Positions 56,970 through 64,000 of a stretch of 64,000 nt of DNA are shown here, piece after piece; the first letter of the stretch is position 1; each line of letters starts with the position of its first letter. Origin of the DNA: Cellulosimicrobium cellulans (lineage in GTDB: Bacteria > Actinomycetota > Actinomycetes > Actinomycetales > Cellulomonadaceae); NCBI RefSeq assembly GCF_016921195.1, contig NZ_JAFGYF010000006.1, positions 124,001 through 188,000 of the forward strand, in the 5' to 3' direction. The notes beneath the pieces were generated by a model. The model made no database searches. It saw only the letters and a list, made by a program, of their open reading frames with translations, and was not told where the DNA came from. The translations under genes were made by a program, and so were the position numbers.

Positions 56970-58532
56970 GTGACGACCCCCGTGACGACGACCCCGACGG
57001 CCACCCCGGCCGCCCAGCACGCGCCCGCGACGCGCGGGCCCGCGCGCGGCGCCGCCGGCCGCTGGTTCGCGCTCGCCGTGCTGATGCTCCCGGTGCTGCT
57101 CGTGTCGATCGACAACACCGTGCTGAGCTTCGCGCTGCCCCAGATCTCCGAGTCGCTGCGCCCCAGCGGGACGCAGCTCCTGTGGATCATCGACATCTAC
57201 CCGCTCGTGCTCGCCGGCCTGCTCGTGCCGATGGGGTCGTTCGCCGACCGCGTCGGACGCCGTCGGCTGCTCCTCGTCGGTGCCGTCGGGTTCGCCGCCG
57301 TGTCGGTCGTCGCCGCCTACGCGCCCACCGCCGGCGCGCTCGTCGCGTCCCGCGCCGCGCTCGGCTTCTTCGGCGCGATGCTCATGCCGTCGACGCTCTC
57401 GCTCCTGCGCAACGTCTTCGTCGACCGCGAGGAGCGTCGGCTCGCCATCGCCATCTGGGCGGCCGGGTTCGCCGCCGGGTCGGCCCTCGGGCCCATCGTC
57501 GGAGGGTTCCTGCTCGAGCACTTCTGGTGGGGCTCGGTGTTCCTCCTCGCCGTCCCCGTGCTCGTGCTGCTGCTCGCGCTCGCGCCGTTCTTCGTGCCCG
57601 AGTCGCGCGACCCCGCACCGGGGCGCGTCGACGTGCTGTCGATCGTGCTCGTCATGGCGACCATGACGCCCGTCGTCTACGGCATCAAGATGCTCGCCAA
57701 GTCCGGGGTGAGCACCCTCGCGGTGGGGAGCGTCGTCGTCGGGCTGGTCGCCGGGGCGCTGTTCGTGCGCCGCCAGCTCCGCCGGCCCGACCCGATGATC
57801 GACGTGCGGCTCTTCACCCACGGCGCGTTCAGCGGCGCCGTGCTCGTCAACCTGCTGTCCGTGTTCTCGCTCGTCGGGTTCCTGTTCTTCGTGTCGCAGG
57901 ACGTGCAGCTCGTGCTCGGGCTCACGCCGATGCAGGCGGGCGTCGCGCTCCTGCCCGGCCTGCTCGTCATGATCGTGGCGGGACTCGGCGTCGTGCGGGT
58001 CGTGCGCCGCGTGCGCCCGGCGCACGTCGTCGCCGTCGCGCTGCTCTTCTCCGCGACGGGGTACGCGGTCGTCGCCGCGGGCGCGGGGCAGAGCACGCTC
58101 GCCCTGCTCATGGTGGCGTTCGTCGTGCTGTCGCTCGGCGTCGGCGCGGCCGAGACCGTGTCGAACGACCTCATCGTGTCGTCCGTCCCCGCCGCCAAGG
58201 CGGGCGCGGCGTCCGCGATCTCCGAGACCGCCTACGAGGTGGGGGCCGTGCTCGGCACGGCCGTCCTCGGGAGCATCCTCACGGCGTCGTACCACGCGAA
58301 CGTCGTCGTGCCGGCGGGCGTCCCCGCGGCCGACGCCGTCGCAGCGGCCGAGACGCTCGGGGGCGCGACCCAGGTCGCGTCCACCCTGCCCGCGGCGCAG
58401 GCGCAGGCGCTGCTCGACTCCGCGCACGCCGCGTTCGGCAGCGGCGTGGGCACCACGTCGCTCATCGGCGTGGTGCTCATGCTCGTCGCCGCGGGTGTGG
58501 CGCTCGTCACGCTCCGGAACGCGAAGGCCTGA
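56970..58532 (+). CDS. MFS drug exporter (DHA2-type)
   Basis: 520 residues from a GTG. About 14 helices; SIDNTVLSFALPQISESLRP, MGSFADRVGRRRLLLVGAV and the ALGPIVGGFLLEHFWWGSVF motif C are typical of QacA/Smv-like exporters. A Thr/Ala-rich N-terminal tail precedes helix 1. Regulation by the divergent TetR is expected. Confidence 0.92.
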   Translation: MTTPVTTTPTATPAAQHAPATRGPARGAAGRWFALAVLMLPVLLVSIDNTVLSFALPQISESLRPSGTQLLWIIDIYPLVLAGLLVPMGSFADRVGRRRLLLVGAVGFAAVSVVAAYAPTAGALVASRAALGFFGAMLMPSTLSLLRNVFVDREERRLAIAIWAAGFAAGSALGPIVGGFLLEHFWWGSVFLLAVPVLVLLLALAPFFVPESRDPAPGRVDVLSIVLVMATMTPVVYGIKMLAKSGVSTLAVGSVVVGLVAGALFVRRQLRRPDPMIDVRLFTHGAFSGAVLVNLLSVFSLVGFLFFVSQDVQLVLGLTPMQAGVALLPGLLVMIVAGLGVVRVVRRVRPAHVVAVALLFSATGYAVVAAGAGQSTLALLMVAFVVLSLGVGAAETVSNDLIVSSVPAAKAGAASAISETAYEVGAVLGTAVLGSILTASYHANVVVPAGVPAADAVAAAETLGGATQVASTLPAAQAQALLDSAHAAFGSGVGTTSLIGVVLMLVAAGVALVTLRNAKA

Positions 58533-58545
58533 CGGAGAGGCGTCC

Positions 58546-58580
58546 CGCGCACCCCGCCGCACCGGGCGGCGGGGCGCGCG
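58546..58580 (+). terminator. Hairpin after MFS exporter
   Basis: CGCGC-A-CCCCGCCGC pairs with GCGGCGGGG-C-GCGCG around a 5-nt loop; one A-C mismatch. It ends the MFS transcript before the phosphoesterase gene. Confidence 0.75.
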
Positions 58581-58628
58581 GCCCTCGCGGTTGGCGGCGC
58601 GAGCCGTGATCCGGGAGGCTGGGCGGTG

Positions 58629-60488
58629 ATGAGCCGTCCGCACCGCACCCCGCCCCGCTGGGTCCGCTGGACCCTCGCCGTCCTGCTCGCGCTCGTGCCG
58701 TGCGTCGTGTGGGGGGTGACGACCGCGACCGCCGAGCGCAGCCTCGGCCCCCACGAGGCGCTCTACGAGGTCACGACGAACGGCCTCGTCACCGTCGACC
58801 TCGGCCCGCTCGGGACGATCCAGATCGACTCCCCGCTGCCGCTCGGCCTCGGCGCCGACGTCACCGTGGAGGAGATCCCCGCCGACCTCACCGCTGTCGG
58901 GCAGGCGGACACGCTCGAGGGCCTCGCGCAGGACCTCGAGGACTACCTGCGCTTCTTCGGCGGCCCGCAGGAGACGATCGGCTCCGTGGCGCGGGCCCTC
59001 GTCGTCGACGCGCTGCGCCGGACGGGGTTCGCGATCCTCGTCGTCGCGGCGGTCGGCGCCGGGCTCTACCTCCTGCTCGGTCCGCCGCGGCGCCGCGAGC
59101 TCACCGAGCGCGTCGCGCCGCGGACGTACGAGATCACCGCGGGCGTCGTCCTCGTGTCCCTCGTCGGTGCGTCGCTCGTCGCGAGCGACCCCGGGACGAC
59201 GACCGGCTCGTCCCAGCGCGCGTCCGCCGTCTTCGACGGGACCCCGCTCGAGGGTGCGCGCATCACGGGGCGGCTCGCGGGCGTCGTCGACACCTACGGC
59301 GCGATGCTCATCGACCTCTACCGCGAGAACGAGGACTTCTACGCGCGGGCGAACGCCAACCTCGTCGCGGCGTGGGACCGGCGCGACCGCATCCAGCGCC
59401 TGACCGCGCCGCTGCCCGCGGCCACCGCGACGTCCGACGACGAGTCCTCGCCCGACGACGCGACGTCGCCTGACGGACCCGGCTCCTCCGAGGGCGGGGA
59501 CGGTGCGGCCGACGCCCCGCCGTCGGGCACCGGTGACGAGGACGCGGGCGCGGACGTCTCCGGCGCCGAGCGGTCGGCCGACGCCGAGGCGGCGGAGGAG
59601 CCCGCCCCCGAGCCCGCGGCCGAGGAGGACCTCGTCACGCTCCTGGTCGTGAGCGACCTGCACTGCAACACGGGGATGACGCCGCTCGTCCGGACCGCGG
59701 CCGAGCGCTCCGGGGCGTCGATCGTGCTCAACGCCGGGGACACGACGATGAACGGCACGGCGGTCGAGTCGTTCTGCGTCGACTCGTTCGCGTCCGCGGT
59801 CCCGAAGGGCGCGACGATGGTCGTCGCCGACGGCAACCACGACAGCGTCGAGACCTCGGCGCAGGAGCGTGCCAACGGCCAGACCGTGCTGGACGGGAAG
59901 GTCGTCGAGGTCGAGGGGATCCGCATCCTCGGCGACCGTGACCCGCTCGAGACGCGCCTCGGGCTGGGCAGCCAGCCGCCGCGGGAGGAGACCCCCGAGG
60001 AGTACGCGGCCCGGCTCACCGAGGTCGCGTGCGCCGAGCAGGAGGACGGCGACGGGATCGACCTCCTCCTCATCCACACGCCCCGCATGGGGAACGAGGC
60101 GCTCGACTCCGGCTGCGTCCCGAACCAGATCTCGGGGCACATGCACACCCGGTCCGGGCCGGAGCGGACGGGCGGCGGCGTCCGGTACGTGAGCGGCAGC
60201 ACCGCGGGGGCGGTCAAGGACCAGCTCCGCATCGGTCCGCTCAAGGGCACGGCCGAGATGACGGTGCTGCGCTTCGACCCCGAGCGGCGCCGCATCGTCG
60301 ACTGGCAGCTCGTGCAGATCGGGACCGACGAGTCGGCGAAGGTCTGGCCGCGCATCGCCTGGCCCACGCCGTCGGGCGTGCCGGTGGTCGAGGAGCCGGC
60401 GGGTGACGACGGCGGCGACGAGGGCGTCGAGGGCGGCGACGTCCCCGCGGGCGAGCCGACCGACGACGCGCCCGCCACCGAGGGCTGA
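58629..60488 (+). CDS. Membrane-anchored calcineurin-like metallophosphoesterase
   Basis: 619 residues (a GTG one codon earlier is also possible). An N-terminal membrane domain has helices at about 14-32, 137-154 and 173-190, then a ~80-residue acidic/Ser/Gly linker, then the metallophosphoesterase: SDLHCN (about 341), NAGDTTMNG, DGNHDS (about 401), LLIHTPRM and SGHMHT (about 503). All metal ligands are present. Acidic tail at the C-terminus. Substrate unknown; it is likely a surface or periplasm-facing enzyme. Confidence 0.88.
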   Translation: MSRPHRTPPRWVRWTLAVLLALVPCVVWGVTTATAERSLGPHEALYEVTTNGLVTVDLGPLGTIQIDSPLPLGLGADVTVEEIPADLTAVGQADTLEGLAQDLEDYLRFFGGPQETIGSVARALVVDALRRTGFAILVVAAVGAGLYLLLGPPRRRELTERVAPRTYEITAGVVLVSLVGASLVASDPGTTTGSSQRASAVFDGTPLEGARITGRLAGVVDTYGAMLIDLYRENEDFYARANANLVAAWDRRDRIQRLTAPLPAATATSDDESSPDDATSPDGPGSSEGGDGAADAPPSGTGDEDAGADVSGAERSADAEAAEEPAPEPAAEEDLVTLLVVSDLHCNTGMTPLVRTAAERSGASIVLNAGDTTMNGTAVESFCVDSFASAVPKGATMVVADGNHDSVETSAQERANGQTVLDGKVVEVEGIRILGDRDPLETRLGLGSQPPREETPEEYAARLTEVACAEQEDGDGIDLLLIHTPRMGNEALDSGCVPNQISGHMHTRSGPERTGGGVRYVSGSTAGAVKDQLRIGPLKGTAEMTVLRFDPERRRIVDWQLVQIGTDESAKVWPRIAWPTPSGVPVVEEPAGDDGGDEGVEGGDVPAGEPTDDAPATEG

Positions 60489-60542
60489 GCGCGTGCGCGT
60501 CGGTCCTCGCCGCGCGCTGTCGGACACGGCAGGATGTGCCGT

Positions 60543-61247
60543 ATGAGCAGGTCCACGCGCTGGATCGTCGTGTCGGTGGTCCTCGCGCTCGTCGTGGTGC
60601 TCCTCGCGCCGTTCGTGTACTCGGAGGTGCGGGAGGGCCGGACGCCGCCGCCGCTGGGCCTGCAGTCGCCGGGGGAGGAGACGGCGTCCGCAGCGCCCGC
60701 CGCGCCGGGGCCGTTCGACGTCGACGGCGAGTGGGTCGTCGGTCCGGGGTCCGAGGCGGGCTTCCGCGCCGACGTCCTGGACGTCCCGGCCGACGAGGCC
60801 GTGCTCCTGGGCGTGACCTCGGACGTCACCGGGACGTTCCGCGTGCGGGCGGGGTCGCTGCAGACCGCGACCGTGACGGCCGAGGCGACGACGCTCCGGA
60901 CGGGATCCTCCGTGGCGGACCGCCAGCTCCAGCAGGCCCTGGAGACGGACCTCTACCCGACCACGCTCTTCTCGCTCACCTCGCCGCTCGACGTGAGCGA
61001 GCTGGCGACCACGACGGCACCGGTGAGCCTCGAGGCGTCGGGCGCGCTGACGATCCGCGACGAGACCCAGGCCGTGACGGTCGCGCTGGAGGCGCAGCGG
61101 TCCGGCGACGGGGTGCTCGCGACCGGCGCGATCGGCGTCCGCTTCTCCGACTTCGGCATCGCCGTGCCGCCCGGTGCGCCGGTCCAGGTGCGCGACGAGG
61201 GCACGGTCGAGGTGCGGCTCCAGCTCGTCCGACCCGCGAGCCCCTGA
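60543..61247 (+). CDS. YceI-family protein, membrane-anchored
   Basis: 234 residues. One N-terminal helix (about 6-27, TRWIVVSVVLALVVVLLAPF) acts as anchor. A Pro/Ala spacer is followed by the YceI barrel (about 60-234: WVVGPGSEAGFRADVL, DVTGTFRVRAGSLQTATVTA, DLYPTTLFSL). YceI barrels bind polyisoprenoids or similar lipids. CAGGAT 7 nt before the ATG suggests a leaderless start. It follows the phosphoesterase by 54 bp. Confidence 0.85.
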   Translation: MSRSTRWIVVSVVLALVVVLLAPFVYSEVREGRTPPPLGLQSPGEETASAAPAAPGPFDVDGEWVVGPGSEAGFRADVLDVPADEAVLLGVTSDVTGTFRVRAGSLQTATVTAEATTLRTGSSVADRQLQQALETDLYPTTLFSLTSPLDVSELATTTAPVSLEASGALTIRDETQAVTVALEAQRSGDGVLATGAIGVRFSDFGIAVPPGAPVQVRDEGTVEVRLQLVRPASP

Positions 61248-61270
61248 GGGTAGCGCCAGGCCCCGTGACC

Positions 61271-61276
61271 TAGGGT
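61271..61276 (+). promoter_or_regulatory. -10 box for leaderless dtxR-family transcript
   Basis: TAGGGT ends 6 nt before the GTG start codon; no ribosome site is seen. Confidence 0.5.
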
Positions 61277-61297
61277 GGTCGGGTGGACCACCCGACC
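61277..61297. promoter_or_regulatory. 21-bp palindrome covering the DtxR-family start codon
   Basis: GGTCGGGTGG-A-CCACCCGACC: perfect 10-bp arms around one base, spanning the predicted start of transcription and translation. This is a natural site for autoregulation. Confidence 0.6.
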
Positions 61298-62014
61298 GAC
61301 CTGACGCCCGTCGCCCAGGACTACCTCAAGGTCGTCTGGGCTGCCCAGGAGTGGGCGGACGAGAAGGTGACGACCAAGCTCCTCGCCGAGCGCATCGGCG
61401 TCGGTGCCTCCACGGTCTCGGAGACCGTGCGCCGCCTCAGCGCCCAGGGTCTCCTCGAGCACGCGCCCTACGGGGCGATCACGCTCACCGAGCGCGGGCG
61501 CAGCCTCGCGCTCGCCATGGTGCGACGCCACCGGCTCCTCGAGACCTACCTCGTGTCCGAGCTCGGGTACGGATGGGACGAGGTGCACGACGAGGCCGAG
61601 GTGCTCGAGCACGCCGTCTCCGACCTGCTCATGGAGCGGATCGACGCGCGGCTCGGACACCCGACGCGCGACCCGCACGGGGACCCGATCCCGGGCGCCG
61701 ACGGGACCGTCGTCCGCCCGCCCGCGGTGCCGCTCGCGGACCTGGTCGTGGGGGACCGGGGGACCGTGGCGCGGATCTCCGACGCCGACCCGGACGTCCT
61801 GCGCTACCTCGCCGAGATCGGGGTCGGCCTGGACACCGGGGTGGAGGTGCGCGAGCGGCGCGAGTACGCCGGCATCCTCTCGGTCGTGTGGTCGCCGCCG
61901 CGCGGTGCCGCGGCCGGCGGGGGTGAGCCGGCGCGCCCGACGCCCCCTGCACAGCTCGGGCTACGTGCCGCGGACCACGTGTGGGTCGTGCGCGCGGAGC
62001 CCGTCTCCGCCTAG
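61283..62014 (+). CDS. DtxR/MntR-family metal-dependent transcriptional regulator
   Basis: 243 residues from a GTG. N-terminal winged helix (YLKVVWAAQEWADEKVTTKL, RIGVGASTVSETVRRLSAQG), dimerisation/metal domain (HRLLETYLVSELGYGWDEVH; HAVSDLLMERIDARLGHPTR) and C-terminal FeoA-like SH3 (LVVGDRGTVARISDADPDVL). It senses Fe or Mn. Whether it binds the iron box at 28637 is unknown; the palindrome at its own start differs from that box. Confidence 0.93.
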   Translation: MDHPTDLTPVAQDYLKVVWAAQEWADEKVTTKLLAERIGVGASTVSETVRRLSAQGLLEHAPYGAITLTERGRSLALAMVRRHRLLETYLVSELGYGWDEVHDEAEVLEHAVSDLLMERIDARLGHPTRDPHGDPIPGADGTVVRPPAVPLADLVVGDRGTVARISDADPDVLRYLAEIGVGLDTGVEVRERREYAGILSVVWSPPRGAAAGGGEPARPTPPAQLGLRAADHVWVVRAEPVSA

Positions 62015-62136
62015 ACTGGCCGCCTGCCCCTGTTCTCGTCGCCGACGTCGCCGACAGCCCTCGAATCGATTCGACCCCTTCCGGTCCGAGGGCTCCACCA
62101 CCGCACTGCCCACGACGCCCGACGCCTGAGGACACG

Positions 62137-63411
62137 ATGACCGACAGCACCGCCACGCCCGCGCCCCCGGCGGACGCAGCCCCTGCGAGCGACGGACGCC
62201 CCCGCGGGGCCGGTCCCGCGCTCCTCGCGCTCGCGATGGGCGGCTTCACGATCGGCACGACCGAGTTCGCGACCATGGGGCTGCTGTCCGACATCGCGAC
62301 GGACCTCGACGTCTCCATCCCCACGGCGGGCCACGCCATCACGGCCTACGCCGTGGGCGTCGTCGTCGGGGCACCGCTGCTCACCGTCGTGGCCGCACGC
62401 CTGCCGCGCAAGACCCTCCTCCTCGCCCTCATGGCGTTCTACACGCTCGGGAACCTGTTCTCCGCGACCGCCGGGAGCATCGAGACGCTCGTCGCCGGGC
62501 GATTCCTCGCGGGGCTGCCGCACGGCGCGTTCTTCGGCGTCGGGGCCGCGGTCGGCGCGGCGGTCGCCGGCCCTGGGCGCCGGGGCCGCGCCGTCGCGAC
62601 GATGATGGCGGGGCTCACCATCGCGAACGTCGTCGGCGTCCCGCTCTCGACCTTCGCCGGGCAGCAGCTCGGCTGGCGCGCCGCGTTCGTCGTGGTGGGC
62701 GCGCTCGGGCTCGTCACGCTCGCCGCCCTGTGGCGGCTCGTCCCGGCCGGGGCCGGCAACGAGGACTCGAGCGTCCGCCGCGAGCTCGGCGCGCTGCGCA
62801 ACGGGCCGCTGTGGCTCGGGTTCGTCGGAGCGGCCGTCGGGTTCGGCGGGATGTTCGCCGTCTACTCCTACGTCGAGCCGACGATCACGCGGGTCACCGG
62901 CCTCGCGTCCGCCGCGGTGCCGCTCGTGCTCGCGATCTTCGGCGTCGGCATGACCGTCGGGACGATCCTCGGCGGGCGACTCGCCGACCGCTCCGTCATG
63001 CGCACCGTCTACCTCGGGTTCGTCTCCACGGGCGCGACGCTCGCGCTGTTCGCCCTGACGGGCCACCACCCCGTGCCCGCCGTGCTGTCGCTCTTCCTGC
63101 TCGGGGTGACCTCCCAGGTCCTCGGGCTCGCGCTCCAGACGCGCCTCATGGACCTGTCGCCCGCCGCGCCCTCGCTCGGCGCGGCGCTGTGCCATTCCGC
63201 GCTCAACGTCGGCAACGCGAACGGAGCGTTCCTCGGCGGCCTCGTCATCGCCGCCGGCTGGGGCTACCTCGCCCCGGCCTGGACCGGCGTCGTCCTCACC
63301 GCCGCCGGCCTCGCGATCATCCTCCTCGTCGGCCGCCGCCCCGTCGGCGTCGTCGCCACGGTGCCCGACGACGCCCGCTCACCTGCCGACGCCCCCGCCC
63401 TGCCGAGGTAG
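62137..63411 (+). CDS. MFS transporter (AraJ/YdhP-like DHA1)
   Basis: 424 residues. ALAMGGFTIGTTEFATMGLL, LPRKTLLLALMAFYTLGNLF and LAGLPHGAFFGVGAAVGAAV are typical of sugar-efflux-like DHA1 members. Twelve helices. The protein ends ALPR followed by a TAG that belongs to the first unit of the 21-bp repeat array, so the repeat provides the stop codon. No regulator is adjacent apart from DtxR upstream. Confidence 0.9.
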   Translation: MTDSTATPAPPADAAPASDGRPRGAGPALLALAMGGFTIGTTEFATMGLLSDIATDLDVSIPTAGHAITAYAVGVVVGAPLLTVVAARLPRKTLLLALMAFYTLGNLFSATAGSIETLVAGRFLAGLPHGAFFGVGAAVGAAVAGPGRRGRAVATMMAGLTIANVVGVPLSTFAGQQLGWRAAFVVVGALGLVTLAALWRLVPAGAGNEDSSVRRELGALRNGPLWLGFVGAAVGFGGMFAVYSYVEPTITRVTGLASAAVPLVLAIFGVGMTVGTILGGRLADRSVMRTVYLGFVSTGATLALFALTGHHPVPAVLSLFLLGVTSQVLGLALQTRLMDLSPAAPSLGAALCHSALNVGNANGAFLGGLVIAAGWGYLAPAWTGVVLTAAGLAIILLVGRRPVGVVATVPDDARSPADAPALPR

Positions 63412-63505
63412 AACCCTGGTCGGCCGGGGTAGAACCCTGGTCACGAGAGAGAGGACCCTGGTCACGCGAGAGAGAACCCGGGTCGGCGGAGGTCGAACCG
63501 TGGTC
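63402..63505 (+). repeat. 21-bp tandem repeat, locus B (5 units)
   Basis: Five units: 63402-63421 (20 nt), 63422-63442, 63443-63463, 63464-63484 and 63485-63505. Cores vary around GAGGTAGAACCCTGGTC; unit 3 reads GAGAGAGGACCCTGGTC. The first unit contains the MFS stop codon. Orientation is opposite to locus C about 300 bp away. Confidence 0.85.
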
Positions 63506-63681
63506 ATGCCCGCCGGCGGTCCGGGCGCCTGCAGTGGCCGGTCGCCCGAAGGCCCGCCTGCTACCAAGGAGCGTGCCACGACCGCCCGCGACACGACCAT
63601 GCGGCCCGCACGAGGCGTGGAGGAGCCGACACCGCCGGCAGTCGCCCGGGTGAGTGGAGACCGCGGTGAGACGACGCCGGG

Positions 63682-63774
63682 CGGGGTGGGTGGTGGTGCC
63701 GCGTCGTGGCGGGCCTGGCGGGAGCCGCGAGGAACGAGCGGCGGATGGTAGACGCGGCACCACCACCCACCCCG
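63682..63774. repeat. 24-bp perfect inverted repeat between repeat arrays B and C
   Basis: Arms at 63682-63705 and 63751-63774 are exact reverse complements (starting CGGGGTGGGTGG and ending CCGCGTC) around a 45-nt loop. The RNA would fold as a long hairpin from either strand. It lies between two inverted repeat arrays; 63506-63681 shows no gene I trust. Confidence 0.9.
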
Positions 63775-63804
63775 ACCACCCAGGGCAACCACACGCCGTC
63801 GAGC

Positions 63805-63867
63805 ACAAGAACCACGGCTCTACCTCGCGCAACCACGGCTCTACCTCGCGGGACCACGGTTCTCCCT
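63805..63867 (-). repeat. 21-bp tandem repeat, locus C (3 units, minus strand)
   Basis: Read on the minus strand, three units carry GAGGGAGAACCGTGGTC, GAGGTAGAGCCGTGGTT and GAGGTAGAGCCGTGGTT at 21-bp spacing, then CTTGTGCTCGACGGCGTGTG to about 63786. That tail matches locus A at 18 of 20 positions. Bases 63868-64000 hold a TAGGTT box (63926) and GAGGAGCGTCCCC at the edge, probably leading to a gene beyond the window. Confidence 0.85.
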
Positions 63868-64000
63868 CGACTGACGAGTGGCGTGGCTTCGGGGTGCTCC
63901 CAGCCGGGACCCAGCGACGCGCGGTAGGTTGTGCCGTGCGCGCACCGCCGTGCGCGCCGTCACGTCCGGCGCGAGCCGGTGACCCACGAGGAGCGTCCCC

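Noticed and set aside
62056-62094. Riboswitch-like stem AGCCCTCG/CGAGGGCT before the last MFS gene
   Set aside because: Only one 8-bp stem with a 23-nt loop; no known riboswitch core (including Mn-sensing yybP-ykoY type) is recognisable. Could be a weak terminator.
63402-63505. Possible CRISPR array
   Set aside because: The units are contiguous 21-mers with no unique spacers, and no cas gene is present.
63317-63832. Cys/His-containing minus-strand frame (MREVEPWFLCSTACGCPGW...)
   Set aside because: It runs through both repeat arrays, the inverted repeat and the MFS 3' end; no start signal and no family. Treated as noncoding.

Overview
The window is a very GC-rich (roughly 73-75% by eye), gene-dense actinobacterial chromosome segment. 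Gene content and order (cydABD, an actinobacterial RNase E, rplU-rpmA-obg-proB-proA-nadD-rsfS, mqo, a mycothiol-dependent maleylpyruvate-isomerase-family enzyme, Ku plus a three-domain LigD) point to the Micrococcales, most likely a Cellulosimicrobium, Cellulomonas or Isoptericola relative. The family is inferred from gene style, not from a marker search. No phage, integrase, transposase or CRISPR array was recognised.

Layout. 1-3.2 kb: cytochrome bd oxidase and its assembly exporter (cydA-cydB-cydD, minus strand; cydD runs off the left edge), with a Rex/CRP-type operator upstream. 3.3-10.9 kb: RNase E with a long leader, a GNAT enzyme, a 5'-nucleotidase, thymidine kinase, an L-isoaspartyl methyltransferase and dodecin. 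11.0-19.5 kb: housekeeping block rplU, rpmA, obg, proB, proA, a 51-residue membrane protein, nadD, a Pro/Ala-rich membrane protein, rsfS, a histidine phosphatase and tRNA-Ala(GGC). 19.9-28.6 kb: an SH3b/LAS peptidase, three aldo/keto reductases with a divergent LysR, an MFS exporter, and a carboxymuconolactone-decarboxylase-like gene coupled to an ECF41-type sigma factor with a matching promoter. 28.6-33.9 kb: an iron-box-controlled siderophore-interacting protein, a fatty-acid desaturase, a GlxA/AraC regulator and malate:quinone oxidoreductase. 34-43 kb: MDMPI, PNPOx and TetR genes divergent from an MFS pump, then an M24 peptidase, cupin, quinone reductase, VOC protein, alpha/beta hydrolase and a CodA-like amidohydrolase paired with a beta-propeller lipoprotein. 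44.7-53.6 kb: LigD, a small alarmone synthetase, an ABC exporter with a divergent two-component system, and Ku. 53.7-64 kb: a VOC protein, a secreted Cys-paired repeat protein, TetR/MFS, a membrane metallophosphoesterase, a YceI-like protein, a DtxR-family regulator and an MFS transporter, ending in a repeat-rich gene-free region.

The least explained structure is a family of 21-bp tandem repeats (core CGAGGTAGAACCGTGGTC) at three places: 34002-34063, 63402-63505 (+) and about 63805-63867 (-). Two copies share a conserved tail. The last two face each other around a perfect 24-bp inverted repeat (63682-63705 / 63751-63774). The repeat appears to supply the stop codon of the MFS gene, and a related sequence ends the MDMPI gene. 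Other recurring signals are NANNNT boxes 6-7 nt before many start codons, suggesting widespread leaderless transcription, and clear palindromic operators next to several regulators.
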